The translations under genes were made by a program, and so were the position numbers. Shown piece after piece: positions 9,247 through 18,510 of a DNA stretch of 64,000 nucleotides. The notes below the pieces were generated by a model. That model was not told the DNA's origin, did no database searches, and worked only from the letters and a program-made list of their open reading frames with translations. Every line of letters starts with the position of its first letter. The first letter of the stretch is position 1. Source of the stretch: Crenothrix sp043729335 (lineage in GTDB: Bacteria; Pseudomonadota; Gammaproteobacteria; Methylococcales; Methylomonadaceae); the NCBI RefSeq assembly GCF_043729335.1, contig NZ_JAYTLQ010000054.1, forward strand, positions 72,726 through 136,725, in the 5' to 3' direction.

Positions 9247-10722
9247 TTAATAGGCATTTTTTTGGTTAAGAACCACAAAGACAGTACGGAAAATAATGAA
9301 GAAATCTAAAAAAAGTGACCAATTTTTAATGTAGTCAATATCATATTCAACGCGCTTCAGTATTTTTTCTTCCGTATCGGTTTCACCGCGCCAACCGTTA
9401 ACCTGAGCCCACCCTGTTACCCCGGGTTTAACTTTATGTCTTTCAGCGTAACCCGCCACTGCCACTTCATACAATTTACCTTCTGCACTGGCCGAAAGCG
9501 CATGAGGACGAGGCCCTACAATGGACATTTCTCCTTTGAGTACATTGAAAAATTGTGGTATTTCATCAAGACTGGAACGCCGTAAAAAAGCCCCTAGTCT
9601 GGTAACTCTAGGATCATCACGGGTCACTAATTTTTTGGCATCAATGTCTGCTTGGTTAACATACATTGAACGAAATTTATAAACTTCAATTAGCCTGTTG
9701 TTGTAGCCGTAACGTTTTTGCTTGAAAAAAACAGGCCCCGGACTATCGATTTTAATCATGATGCTAATCAATAAATACACAGGTAAAAGCAATACACAGA
9801 AAAACAGCCCTAACAACCGGTCTTCAGCGAATTTAATCAAATATTCCCAATCAGACAATGGTTTATTTAAAATTTCTAGTGTTGGGATACCATTAAAATA
9901 TTCAACTTTGTTATTAACATAGCTACTCATAGAAACACTGGGGATCAACCTGACAGGTACCGGCAACAGTTTAAGTTTCATACTGATTTCTTCTATGCGT
10001 GCACGAGCATCCAGAGGCAAGATAACAAAAACTTCATAGCAGCGGTTATCACGGACATAACGCACCAGCTCATCAATATTACCCACAACAGGGCTACCAT
10101 TCACTGTAGCGGGTGTACGTCCCAATCGATCATCGAAGAGACCGGTCACTTTCACCCAAGGGCTTTTATCATTTTGCACGGCATCCATAAATTCGCCGGT
10201 AAAACCATTTACACCAAAAATCACAATCTGGCGAATTAAATGCCCATTAACCGCCAGTAATTTAAGAAAATAGTAAATACTGGCTCTTTCCACACAAAGT
10301 GCAATTACCGTAACAATTCCCCAGACCAGCAACCACTGCTGAGAGAAAGCCGACACATTAAACGAACACAACATAACCACGAAAAAGATCAGGGTTGTGC
10401 TTCTAAGTATGCCAACCATTTTTTTGTCTTTTTCGATCGCATCAGCAGTCGAATTAAAATCGTACAAGTTTGAAATATAAAACAAACCAATCAATGACAA
10501 CGACACCAACATAATTAACAACTGGTGTGTTAAATAATTGTCAATATCACCATGAAAAACAAATACGCAGGTAAACATGCCGCTTAACCATACAATTATT
10601 CCTTCCATTGCCATTAAACAACTTATCGCTACTTTGCCAGAAACTGTATTGCAGTTAAAGTATTTGATAATATTAAAATAAGACAAAAATTTTTTTAACA
10701 TCCTTTGATTTACCCACGGCAA
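9247..10722 (-). CDS. Undecaprenyl-phosphate sugar phosphotransferase, WcaJ type
   Basis: A 491-residue polyprenyl-phosphate glycosylphosphotransferase, predicted to start exopolysaccharide synthesis by moving a hexose-1-phosphate (often glucose) onto undecaprenyl phosphate in the inner membrane. The N-terminal third has four hydrophobic segments. The middle part holds a Rossmann-like domain (RQIVIFGVNGFTGEFMDAV, VVGNIDELVRYV). A further membrane segment follows (LLGLFFCVLLLPVYLLISIM). The catalytic C-terminal domain has KRYGYNNRLIEVYKFRSM, TRLGAFLRRSSLDEIPQFFN and GEMSIVGPRPHA. The start is uncertain: TTG at 10722, or ATG seven codons later with AAAGG directly abutting it. It heads the minus-strand surface operon. 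Confidence 0.88.
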   Translation of the reverse strand: MPWVNQRMLKKFLSYFNIIKYFNCNTVSGKVAISCLMAMEGIIVWLSGMFTCVFVFHGDIDNYLTHQLLIMLVSLSLIGLFYISNLYDFNSTADAIEKDKKMVGILRSTTLIFFVVMLCSFNVSAFSQQWLLVWGIVTVIALCVERASIYYFLKLLAVNGHLIRQIVIFGVNGFTGEFMDAVQNDKSPWVKVTGLFDDRLGRTPATVNGSPVVGNIDELVRYVRDNRCYEVFVILPLDARARIEEISMKLKLLPVPVRLIPSVSMSSYVNNKVEYFNGIPTLEILNKPLSDWEYLIKFAEDRLLGLFFCVLLLPVYLLISIMIKIDSPGPVFFKQKRYGYNNRLIEVYKFRSMYVNQADIDAKKLVTRDDPRVTRLGAFLRRSSLDEIPQFFNVLKGEMSIVGPRPHALSASAEGKLYEVAVAGYAERHKVKPGVTGWAQVNGWRGETDTEEKILKRVEYDIDYIKNWSLFLDFFIIFRTVFVVLNQKNAY

Positions 10723-11964
10723 ACTTAGTGCGCTTGTTGTCAGCTAAGTATGAAACATAACTATTTAGTATGTAAGCGTCATCGGTTATCAAATCGCCAC
10801 CGCTTATTACCAGCCGGAACCGCCTTAATTAACAACACACTCGATTCAAAATGTAAAATTACTGAACAAAAATTACTCTCTATATTACAATCTATCGACT
10901 TTGAATTGCGTCAAATAACGTTTCTTACTATTAATATTCAATTTACCGCAAAATATATATACAGAAGCTGAGTTAGACGAAATACTGATTTTGATAAATT
11001 TTTATACATCACTTTTAAAGCGATTAATAGATCAAGAAGAACAGCAACACAATTAACTACAAGCACTTTTCAAGCCAATTTCTTTAAAAAAATTATTTTT
11101 TATAAAAAACCATTGATAATTAAGATTTTTTTTAGTGGCATCGGTAGGTTTCCTAATAAATAGATGAGCCGCCGTTTAAATGAATGTAAAGTAAATCAAC
11201 ATTATAAAAAATAAGCCTGTAACGCGTTTACCGATAGCGATGTAAAAAACAGCTAAATTTCTTATAAGACATAATTAAAAAAAATCACGTATTTTTTACA
11301 TTATTATTCTAAAAAGCCTTCTACATCAAGGTAAAAAAGCACTGTTTTATGCCAGCTTAGCATAATAGTTGTAAAATAATTAATCAAACCAACCTTATAA
11401 ACCACCACACCACCCATTGAGAGGCAAGCATCTGCACTTGTAAGCTTTTTCCTATGCTATTAAGTGCTTAAAGCATTCGCCTAATCATTAAAAATAGTGT
11501 CTGTTAACCTGACACCTATGGCCGCGTACATGGCTTAAACTTCTTAACCATTGCATTTATCTAGCCCTTAACATTCCAGCCCCTCGCGTGACACGCATGA
11601 AATCCTTTTTTCTAAGTACCCTACAAATCCAAATACCTAGTACTCCAGTGTAAACTTTATAGACACTAGCACAATACGTAAAAATAATACCGCACCAGTA
11701 AGCTATACTCATCATAAATGTGAAATATTACCTTTCTAATTTTAATAGCCAACTATAAAATGACTGGTATACAACTTGCTTCCCAGTAAAGTTAGCGTAA
11801 TCATTCAGCCCCCCTCTTTGAAAAAGAGGGGTTAGGGGAGATTTTTAAATAGCCCTCGATCCCCCCTTTTTCAAAGGGGAGGTGAATACTTACAAGTTAG
11901 CTTTTTCTGTTCGGTAGCGAAGCCACCCTAATTGCTATAAATTCCAGCCAGAGGTAACAATCTC
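10723..11964. other. Long AT-rich intergenic region upstream of two divergent surface genes
   Basis: 1.2 kb with no convincing gene. A 73-codon reading frame at 10750-10971 (+) has no ribosome binding site and no family resemblance. The region separates the minus-strand sugar transferase from the plus-strand deacetylase, so it should hold both promoters. It also contains the palindromic repeat pair at 11808-11890. A large regulatory region of this size is common in front of exopolysaccharide operons. Confidence 0.5.
11808..11890. repeat. Paired palindromic repeat, CCCTCTTTGAAAAAGAGGG type
   Basis: Two hairpin units face each other: CCCCTCTTTGAAAAAGAGGG, then TTAGGGGAGATTTTTAAATA, then CCCCCCTTTTTCAAAGGGGA. 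The outer halves are also complementary, so the whole 83 bases can fold as one cruciform. Related single units are at 2371 and 14362. It lies 75 bases upstream of the deacetylase gene. Confidence 0.75.
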
Positions 11965-13020
11965 ATGAGCGCAAAAACTTTAATAGCCCGTACCTTATTG
12001 GATGGACTGTATTACACTAATGCCTATCGCCTCTTAGAGGACAAATATAAAGGAGTCGGTGTTATCCTCACTTTGCACCATGTTGTAAAGGCCGAGAATT
12101 CCAGCCCTTTTAACATTAATCGACTGTTAGAAATTACCCCTGAATTTTTAGAGCAAACCATACAGCAGGTCATTGCTCTAGGCTACGATATTGTTTCGCT
12201 TGATGAAATGCGCCAACGATTGATTAACCAACAATTTAGCCGGCGCTTTATTTGCTTTACGCTAGATGATGGCTACATTGACAACTATCAATATGCCTTT
12301 CCTATCTTTAAAAAATATAATATCCCTTTCACCATCTACGTCACCACCGGCATTACCGAAGGAACAGCCATACTTTGGTGGCGCTGTTTAGAAAAGATCA
12401 TTCTTCAAGAAAATCAGATTGATCTGGAAATGAACGGTAGGAACGAGTGTTTTGAAAGCAAATCTTTGTCGCAAAAGAAAATTGTTTTTGACAAGCTCTA
12501 CTGGTATCTACGCAACATGCCACTTAAGCAGCAGCACACTGTTATATTGGCTTTAGCGACAAAATATCGATTATCCGTTGAAGAGTTGTGCTTGAATTGT
12601 GCAATGTCGTGGGACATGCTTAAAGAGATTTCACAAAATCCGTTAGCGACTATTGGTACACACACGGCAAACCATTTAGCTCTGGCTAAACTGCCCGTTG
12701 AAGACGTAAAAAATGAAGTGACTGTGTGCCGCGATAAACTCAGCCAACACCTACAAATTGATGCTGACCATTTTTGCTATCCTTACGGCGACGGATCATC
12801 CGCCGATACGCGGGAGTTTAAAATTATTGAAGACCTGGGATTTAAAACCGCGACTACAACCCGCAAGCAAGTCATTCGTGCAGACCACAACAACCATCTG
12901 TTCGCGCTACCCAGAATTCCTTTAAATGGCCATTACCAACAGCAACGTTATGTACAACTGCTTTTAAGCGGTGTCCCTACCGGCTTATGGGAAAGTGCCA
13001 AGCAATTTATTAAGCGCTAA
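11965..13020 (+). CDS. Polysaccharide deacetylase family protein (NodB domain)
   Basis: A 351-residue carbohydrate esterase family 4 protein, predicted to remove N- or O-acetyl groups from a surface polysaccharide with a bound divalent metal. Visible motifs are motif 1 FTLDDGYIDN (base and metal Asp), FTIYVTTGI, the metal-binding pair in TIGTHTANHLALAKL (H-x3-H) and FCYPYGDGS. A long insert (about 125-215) separates motif 1 from the His motif, as in many exopolysaccharide-locus deacetylases. There is no signal peptide, so it probably works in the cytoplasm or at the inner face. GAGG lies 10 bases before the ATG. Its last 11 bases overlap the convergent end of the first ATP-grasp gene. Confidence 0.85.
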   Translation: MSAKTLIARTLLDGLYYTNAYRLLEDKYKGVGVILTLHHVVKAENSSPFNINRLLEITPEFLEQTIQQVIALGYDIVSLDEMRQRLINQQFSRRFICFTLDDGYIDNYQYAFPIFKKYNIPFTIYVTTGITEGTAILWWRCLEKIILQENQIDLEMNGRNECFESKSLSQKKIVFDKLYWYLRNMPLKQQHTVILALATKYRLSVEELCLNCAMSWDMLKEISQNPLATIGTHTANHLALAKLPVEDVKNEVTVCRDKLSQHLQIDADHFCYPYGDGSSADTREFKIIEDLGFKTATTTRKQVIRADHNNHLFALPRIPLNGHYQQQRYVQLLLSGVPTGLWESAKQFIKR

Positions 13021-14173
13021 AATTAAGTTTTGACATTAATTTAGCGTAGCCCTTAAAACCAGATTCAACCAGCTTCGGCATCGGGTCTTTAGCTATAAAA
13101 TTCAATGCCGAATTATCATAATACATAGCTTTTGTTTTATGACCGATAAACCGCTGATATAAAATAGCCGCCGCTGCCTCGCCAGTCACATACCGTATAG
13201 GTTTGAAATCGGTTTTTGGAATAGTCTGCCCCAAACCCGCCAGACAGCTTAAATAAGGAAAGTTAACACCCGCACAAAAAGAACCCAACAAGCTTCCCCA
13301 AAACCGTGGATTTATTTCCAGCACTTTTACCTGCTGATCTTCTTCGTCGTAACGCAAGTCAAAATTTGCGACACCGGTCCAGTTCATTTTAGCGACTAGG
13401 CTTTTTATAACATCATAAGCATCAGCATTATCAATAAAATCAGTACCTACATCAGGCTTAAAGCGCACATGGCTAGCCATAAAACCTTTTTGAATCGTAT
13501 AGGCTTCTATTTTTCCTTCGCGACATAAAACACTGCAACACATGTCATAGCCCTTAATAAAGGCTTGCACTATATATTCTATCATTATGTTTTCATTGCA
13601 AAACTCCAGTAGCTCGGATGGAGTATCAAAAATCTTTATGCCTCTGCCACCAATACCAAGATCACCTATTTGTTGCGTCGGTTTTAACAAAACAGGAAAA
13701 TTAAGCGTAGAAAGCTCTTGCTCAAATGCTGGCCCGGGCCGATATAAAATCGTTACTGGGCAAGCAATCTGATGCTTTTTCAACCATTCAGCCAATAGCC
13801 ATTTATTAGCGGCAATATCAATAGCTTCAACCGTGGGCACTAGTGCAAGTGCAGTAATGCTTTGCAAAGATGCACTATGTGCCGATAGCAAACGAATAGT
13901 CTGGGTATCCACGGGCAATACAATATCGGCTTGGGTTTTTTTTACTGCATCATAAATCGCAGTCAACTTGGTCTCGTCATCATTGCCTTTACAGGAATAA
14001 CTTAAAAACTGGCGGGTATATCGCGAAAAACGCATGGGATCTTTTGCATTACTGGAAAGCACGTTCAGTTCAATGCCAGGAACTTGGGCTAAACAGCTTT
14101 GAACTGAATAAGCTAACCAGCTTTCCCCATCCGGTATCAGCACCGAAAAAATTTTCTTTTTTGAATTTTTCAT
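13010..14173 (-). CDS. ATP-grasp family ligase, paralogue 1
   Basis: A 387-residue protein of the carbamoyl-phosphate-synthase-like ATP-grasp group. The N-terminal Rossmann-like part starts FSVLIPDGESWLAYSVQSCL and has ADIVLPVDTQTIRLLSAHSA. The ATP-grasp part has FPVLLKPTQQIGDLGIGGRG (glycine-rich loop), IEYIVQAFIKGYDMCCSVL, VANFDLRYDE and the metal site VLEINPRFWGSLLGS. Such enzymes join a carboxylate to an amine through an acylphosphate; substrates are unknown here. It is about two-thirds identical by eye to the gene at 14669-15877, from which it is separated by a 495-base spacer, so the pair arose by tandem duplication. Position next to a deacetylase and glycosyltransferases suggests it decorates a surface glycan. 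Confidence 0.8.
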   Translation of the reverse strand: MKNSKKKIFSVLIPDGESWLAYSVQSCLAQVPGIELNVLSSNAKDPMRFSRYTRQFLSYSCKGNDDETKLTAIYDAVKKTQADIVLPVDTQTIRLLSAHSASLQSITALALVPTVEAIDIAANKWLLAEWLKKHQIACPVTILYRPGPAFEQELSTLNFPVLLKPTQQIGDLGIGGRGIKIFDTPSELLEFCNENIMIEYIVQAFIKGYDMCCSVLCREGKIEAYTIQKGFMASHVRFKPDVGTDFIDNADAYDVIKSLVAKMNWTGVANFDLRYDEEDQQVKVLEINPRFWGSLLGSFCAGVNFPYLSCLAGLGQTIPKTDFKPIRYVTGEAAAAILYQRFIGHKTKAMYYDNSALNFIAKDPMPKLVESGFKGYAKLMSKLNFSA

Positions 14174-14668
14174 TCTTTTTAATTACCACTAAACAGCCAG
14201 AAATACCGGCGTTAGTCATAACGCATTAACTTGATTAAATGATGTGAAGCAAGTTTTTAATGCGTTAAAACAGTGCATCCCGCTTTATTTTTAAAATTAT
14301 TATATTGGCTACTTTTCGCTTTGGCCCTTAAAAACTTACCACACAGTAAGCATTCACTTTTCCCTTGAAAAAGGGCGGCTGAAACAAGTACACCCGACAA
14401 TCTATTTTCCTCACAAAATTAATTAAGAAATTATCACAAGTTTATCTAAAAATTTCAGAATTAGCTTGCGCTACCTAACAGTAAGTGTGCTTTCAGAAAG
14501 TTAGCGGCTAAAGAAAGGGGCATTAAAGCATGCCACGCCCAACAAAAGAATTGCCGTAATGTAATAGACGGGGAGTGTAAAGTAAAGGAGACTTTTACAA
14601 CGTATGGGACATCTTCTAAGCAGTCTACGCTATAGAGATTAAAAATAAGGTGTAAATAGTTAAGCTGA
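14174..14668. other. Spacer between the two ATP-grasp genes
   Basis: No gene is visible. It holds an inverted repeat with arms AACGCATTAACTTG (14219-14232) and CAAGTTTTTAATGCGTT (14251-14267), and a short palindromic repeat CCCTTGAAAAAGGG at 14362-14375 of the same type as at 2371 and 11812. The stretch next to 14173 should include the promoter of paralogue 1, since 495 bases is long for an operon gap. Confidence 0.45.
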
Positions 14669-15877
14669 TTAGCTTTTATTTTTTAAATAATGCTGCAATG
14701 TATATGTGTTGCTGATATTTAATAAGGACGCGGCCTTACTCAGTGTTTTAGAATAATAAGAAACCACCTTTGGCAGTGGATCTTTTATCATAAAATCGAG
14801 AGCCGAATTATCAAAATACACCTCTGCTGATTTTTTTCCTATACACTGCTGATACCATATCTTTGCCGCCGCACGTCCATTTACATAACGCAAAGGTTGA
14901 AACTTGGTTTTTGGCATAACGCGCTCCAAACCGGCAAGACAGGTTAAATGAGGAAAATTAACACCCGCGTAAAAAGAACCCAATAAACTTCCCCAAAAAC
15001 GGGCATTTATTTCGATTACTTTTACCTGTTGATCGTGCTCATCGTAGCGCAAATCAAAATGTGCAATCCCTGTCCAATTCATTTTTGCCACCAGGGTTTT
15101 AACGACCTCATAAGCATTATCATCGTGAAACAGATCAATGCCTGCCGGGGGAGAAAATTGTCCCTGTCCATCCATAAAACCTTTTTGGATCGTGTAAGCT
15201 TCAATTTTTCCGTCTCGACACAAAACACTGCAATCTATATCGTAGCCATTGATAAACGATTGCACCACGTAATCAACTGTTGCATTATCTTTACAAAATT
15301 CAAGCACTTCCGACGGCTGTTCAAAAATATGTATTCCTCGTCCGCCACTGCCTAAATCTTCAACTTGTTCAGTAGGTTTTAATAAAATCGGAAAAGTTAA
15401 CGCTTGCAATGCTTGTTCAAACTTTTTGTTAGCGCGATACAAAATGGTTTCAGGACAAGGCACGTGATGTTTTTGCAACCATTTCGCTAATAGCCATTTA
15501 TTTGATGCAATATCAATGGCTTCAACATCAGGAATTGGCGCAAGAGCCGTTAGCGCCTGTAAAGCTGTTTGATGTGTTGACAATAAACGCATGGTTTGCG
15601 TATCAATCGGCAACACGACATCCACCTTTGCCCTGTCTAACGTCTCGTATATAGCGGCTAGTTTTGCCTCATCGTCATCTTCATCTTCATTTTGAACATA
15701 ACTATAAAATTGTCCGGTATTTCTGGAAAATCGCATGGGATCTAAGTTGTTGTTTGAAAGTACAATCACTTCAACACCCGGTATTTGCGCCAAACAACTT
15801 TGTACTGAATAGCTCAGCCAGCTTTCCCCATCCGGTATAAGCACCGAAAAAGTGTCTTTTGCTTTTGAATTTTTCAT
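14669..15877 (-). CDS. ATP-grasp family ligase, paralogue 2
   Basis: A 402-residue protein with the same architecture as paralogue 1: FSVLIPDGESWLSYSVQSCL at the start, VDVVLPIDTQTMRLLSTHQT, the loop FPILLKPTEQVEDLGSGGRG, VDYVVQSFINGYDIDCSVLC and the metal site VIEINARFWGSLLGS. The Asn-Pro-Arg of paralogue 1 is Asn-Ala-Arg here, but the Glu, Asn and Arg that matter are kept in both. It has an acidic insert near residue 65 (EDEDDDEAK) and an extra C-terminal tail of about 15 residues. Catalytic loops are preserved in both copies, so neither looks like a pseudogene; the two may differ in substrate. No neighbour gives the substrate directly. Confidence 0.8.
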   Translation of the reverse strand: MKNSKAKDTFSVLIPDGESWLSYSVQSCLAQIPGVEVIVLSNNNLDPMRFSRNTGQFYSYVQNEDEDDDEAKLAAIYETLDRAKVDVVLPIDTQTMRLLSTHQTALQALTALAPIPDVEAIDIASNKWLLAKWLQKHHVPCPETILYRANKKFEQALQALTFPILLKPTEQVEDLGSGGRGIHIFEQPSEVLEFCKDNATVDYVVQSFINGYDIDCSVLCRDGKIEAYTIQKGFMDGQGQFSPPAGIDLFHDDNAYEVVKTLVAKMNWTGIAHFDLRYDEHDQQVKVIEINARFWGSLLGSFYAGVNFPHLTCLAGLERVMPKTKFQPLRYVNGRAAAKIWYQQCIGKKSAEVYFDNSALDFMIKDPLPKVVSYYSKTLSKAASLLNISNTYTLQHYLKNKS

Positions 15878-16218
15878 TGCCTTATCATCAATAAATGAAC
15901 ACCAATAACTGATGGCATCTGGTGTCGCTAATTAAATAGTTAGCCCCAACAAACTGATTTTTAGTATCTTTTAAACCTGACCCGAACAGAAACAACATAA
16001 CTTTTTGTAATTATTCAGTAGGCGGACTTTTAAAATTAAAGATCGCAATCATAATGCGCTCTATTTTAACTACTGTTTATTTACAGTTTTGAAATAGCAC
16101 GAAGATCTGCGCGGCCACAGTTCTGATAAAAAATTTAACACATAAAGCTTTATATCTACTTAAATGAACGTCATTTTTGCAAAACCTTAAGTTTCGCTAC
16201 AGCATTATCAGCAGCAAT
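15878..16218. other. Intergenic region, nothing recognised
   Basis: 341 AT-rich bases between the second ATP-grasp gene and the HEAT-like gene. It should contain the promoter for the ATP-grasp gene. No reading frame, repeat or strong hairpin was recognised. Confidence 0.4.
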
Positions 16219-17295
16219 TTATTCAACACCATTTTTAACAGTGGCGACTGACTCATTAACACCCTGCTTAATCTCGTCGGACACAAAATGCTGCGCGGGC
16301 AAAGTCTTATCCAAATAATCAATAAAGTCAGGGGTTGTATTCATGGCTTTTTCATACAAGTCTTTAACCAGATCAACGCGTCCGGCATCCGCTTGAGTTG
16401 ACCATTTAAAAATCGCCTTAGCAGCCTCGATTTCTCCCATGCTGGCCAAGGCTTCACCACCGGCCAACTGCATATCTTCTTGGGCAGAGTTTTGCAACAA
16501 GTCATTCAACTTTGGAATCAATGCCGGATTAACCAAATTTGTCATGGCTTGCTTAACAATTTCCACGCGCTCAGGATCGTTATTCTCAGTTAAAGTTTGA
16601 ACGAACATATCCAGCGTTGTCGGCGTACCTATACTGGCCATAACATTAGCAATAGCCGATAAAAACTCAGTATCCTGGATTTTCCAAGCCGCTTCAAATA
16701 CAGGCGCTAACTCGGTATTAGGATGTTCGCGCCAGGATTCCGGCGCAAATTTACTGATGGCATGAAACGCCGATAATTTAACATCCGGCTCTTGCAGTAA
16801 GCCTTCGCTCACTAAGCGCATTAATATCTCGGCAGCTTTATAGTTACCCACTTCACCGAGTATGCTTACCAACACTTGCTGCGCCGTGGTATCGAGTATG
16901 CCTTGTCTAAAACGGGACAACAAATCCTCATAAATAGCACTGCCCGGCTCTTTATGCAAACGCATAATCAAAGCATTTTCTAGGCCTATCTGTGTTTTTT
17001 CACCCCGCTGAAAGCCCGCTAACAGGTTTTGCCATATAGCTTGCGTGGTCAAGTTAGCAAAACTAGCAGCCTGGTCTGCAACTTGGCTGTCAGATTCGAT
17101 AAACTCTTCCGGCACAACCTGCTTGGCCTTAACGGGTGACTTTACAACACTATGATTAACATCGCTGGTTGCGTTTTGCAATGCAGGCAAACCCCAACGG
17201 TTAGCGACGAAGACGCCCACAGCACCTATCAACAACGTTACAATCAAACCGGTGAGGTATTTTGGATTTATCACAGTGTTATCACCCCTCATCAA
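16219..17295 (-). CDS. Membrane-anchored HEAT-repeat-like protein
   Basis: A protein of up to 358 residues with one N-terminal membrane helix (YLTGLIVTLLIGAVGVFVA), a Pro/Val/Lys-rich linker (about 40-65) and an all-helical body. Paired helices at roughly 35-residue spacing (TAQQVLVSILGEVGNYKAAE, VKLSAFHAISKFAPESW, TEFLSAIANVMASIGTPTTL, DMQLAGGEALASMGEIEAAK) look like HEAT repeats. The start is uncertain: TTG 17295 and ATG 17292 lack a site, whereas GTG 17274 follows GAGGGG by 10 bases. It lies 60 bases downstream of a secreted lipase-like gene, very likely in one transcript. A periplasmic anchored helical protein beside a lipase recalls Lif-type lipase foldases by layout, but the foldase motif is absent. 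Function unknown. Confidence 0.65.
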   Translation of the reverse strand: MMRGDNTVINPKYLTGLIVTLLIGAVGVFVANRWGLPALQNATSDVNHSVVKSPVKAKQVVPEEFIESDSQVADQAASFANLTTQAIWQNLLAGFQRGEKTQIGLENALIMRLHKEPGSAIYEDLLSRFRQGILDTTAQQVLVSILGEVGNYKAAEILMRLVSEGLLQEPDVKLSAFHAISKFAPESWREHPNTELAPVFEAAWKIQDTEFLSAIANVMASIGTPTTLDMFVQTLTENNDPERVEIVKQAMTNLVNPALIPKLNDLLQNSAQEDMQLAGGEALASMGEIEAAKAIFKWSTQADAGRVDLVKDLYEKAMNTTPDFIDYLDKTLPAQHFVSDEIKQGVNESVATVKNGVE

Positions 17296-17355
17296 AAGCT
17301 TTAAAGCCAGTGTCAGAAAAAATAGCTTATCAGGATTATTGCCAGATTATTTTAA

Positions 17356-18510
17356 TTACCAGCCTAATCGCTTGTACATATTTCTCAATGCTATCGCCAA
17401 ATCGAGTGTTTGCTCTGTTTCAGCAATATGAACACGATTTGCTCTTGCATAAGGCACCACTGCATTATTCCAGCCTTTCAACAAGCTCATTTTTTGGCTA
17501 TTAACCGGCACAATGCCATCGCCTCTTAAAAGATCGCGAGCACGTCCATTTAACACTGCATTTAAGCCGTCGCCAGAAGGTTTACCTCTTATACGACTAC
17601 CAAATATATCGTAGCCACAGCCACTTTCTTCATCAATAGGATCGCCACCTAAACAGCCAAACTTAATACGGTCATAAGACAATTGCGAAAACTTAATTTT
17701 GGGTAACGCAGTAACCTTAGCATTCAGGACGTTAAGAACCGGTGATATTTCCGATAAAAAGCTAATGGTAGGGGCTTTTAAATCCAGGCCTCCGATATCT
17801 TTAATTGCAAAAGAGTTAATAAAACGCCAATCATCTGCGCAGTCGCTGGTATCAAACAGACCATCATGATCTGATTCCGGTAAGCATTTCTTGGCCATAT
17901 AGGTGTAATAGCGACCTAATGGCGAACCCGCATGAGGCGTTCCGGTAGTAATAAGACCCACCACGTTAACTTTAAGCGCACTCGTGCTGCTTTGCAAAAA
18001 GGCTCTGGCCGCAATACCGCCGCGACTATGCCCCAAAAACACAATTTGCGCCGTTGTGCCTAACCGGGTTCTTATGCGGCGAATCACGCCTTCAATTTCT
18101 TTGCCTAATGTGTCATACGTTGAATAGTCACCGGAACATCCTCCCGCTTCCGAACAGATTTTTTTATCCAGGCCTTTAGGGGCTGTGCTTAGCCGATCAT
18201 AAGCGCCAAAATTAAAACGCATGCAATAAACGCCTTCACTATTGGGTTTTATAACGATGGTCGGAAACTTAGGATCCCGAACATTGGTACATTGCCCATC
18301 AAACCCAGCGCTATTATCAACCAGCTTATTCCATGTTGAGCCATTGGAATTCATGCCATGTAACAGCAAAACAACTTGTTTAGGTTTTACAGCAGCAATG
18401 GCATCATTAGCCACACTCAAACTACCTAGCGTCGTTAGCGTTAATATCAATAGCGCATAAACGCCATAACTGCGCTTAAAGCCGCGCCAAAAATCGAACG
18501 AAATCACCAT
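17356..18510 (-). CDS. Secreted alpha/beta-hydrolase, lipase-like
   Basis: A 384-residue exported hydrolase. The start at 18510 is supported by AAGGAA six bases upstream; an ATG at 18549 has none. A signal peptide precedes the mature part (YGVYALLILTLTTLGSLSVA, cut near AIAA). The fold shows the oxyanion element VVLLLHGMNSNGSTWNKL, the nucleophile elbow FLGHSRGGIAARAFL (Ser), ITTGTPHAGSPLGRYYTY, a candidate acid in GDGIVPVNSQ and a candidate His in RVHIAETEQTLDLAI near the C terminus. Together these make a complete Ser-Asp-His triad of a triacylglycerol lipase or esterase; the natural substrate is unknown. Cysteines in the mature part suggest disulfides in the periplasm or outside. The HEAT-like membrane gene follows 60 bases later. 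Confidence 0.78.
   Translation of the reverse strand: MVISFDFWRGFKRSYGVYALLILTLTTLGSLSVANDAIAAVKPKQVVLLLHGMNSNGSTWNKLVDNSAGFDGQCTNVRDPKFPTIVIKPNSEGVYCMRFNFGAYDRLSTAPKGLDKKICSEAGGCSGDYSTYDTLGKEIEGVIRRIRTRLGTTAQIVFLGHSRGGIAARAFLQSSTSALKVNVVGLITTGTPHAGSPLGRYYTYMAKKCLPESDHDGLFDTSDCADDWRFINSFAIKDIGGLDLKAPTISFLSEISPVLNVLNAKVTALPKIKFSQLSYDRIKFGCLGGDPIDEESGCGYDIFGSRIRGKPSGDGLNAVLNGRARDLLRGDGIVPVNSQKMSLLKGWNNAVVPYARANRVHIAETEQTLDLAIALRNMYKRLGW

Noticed and set aside
10750..10971. 73-codon plus-strand reading frame
   Set aside because: No ribosome binding site, low-complexity composition and no family resemblance.
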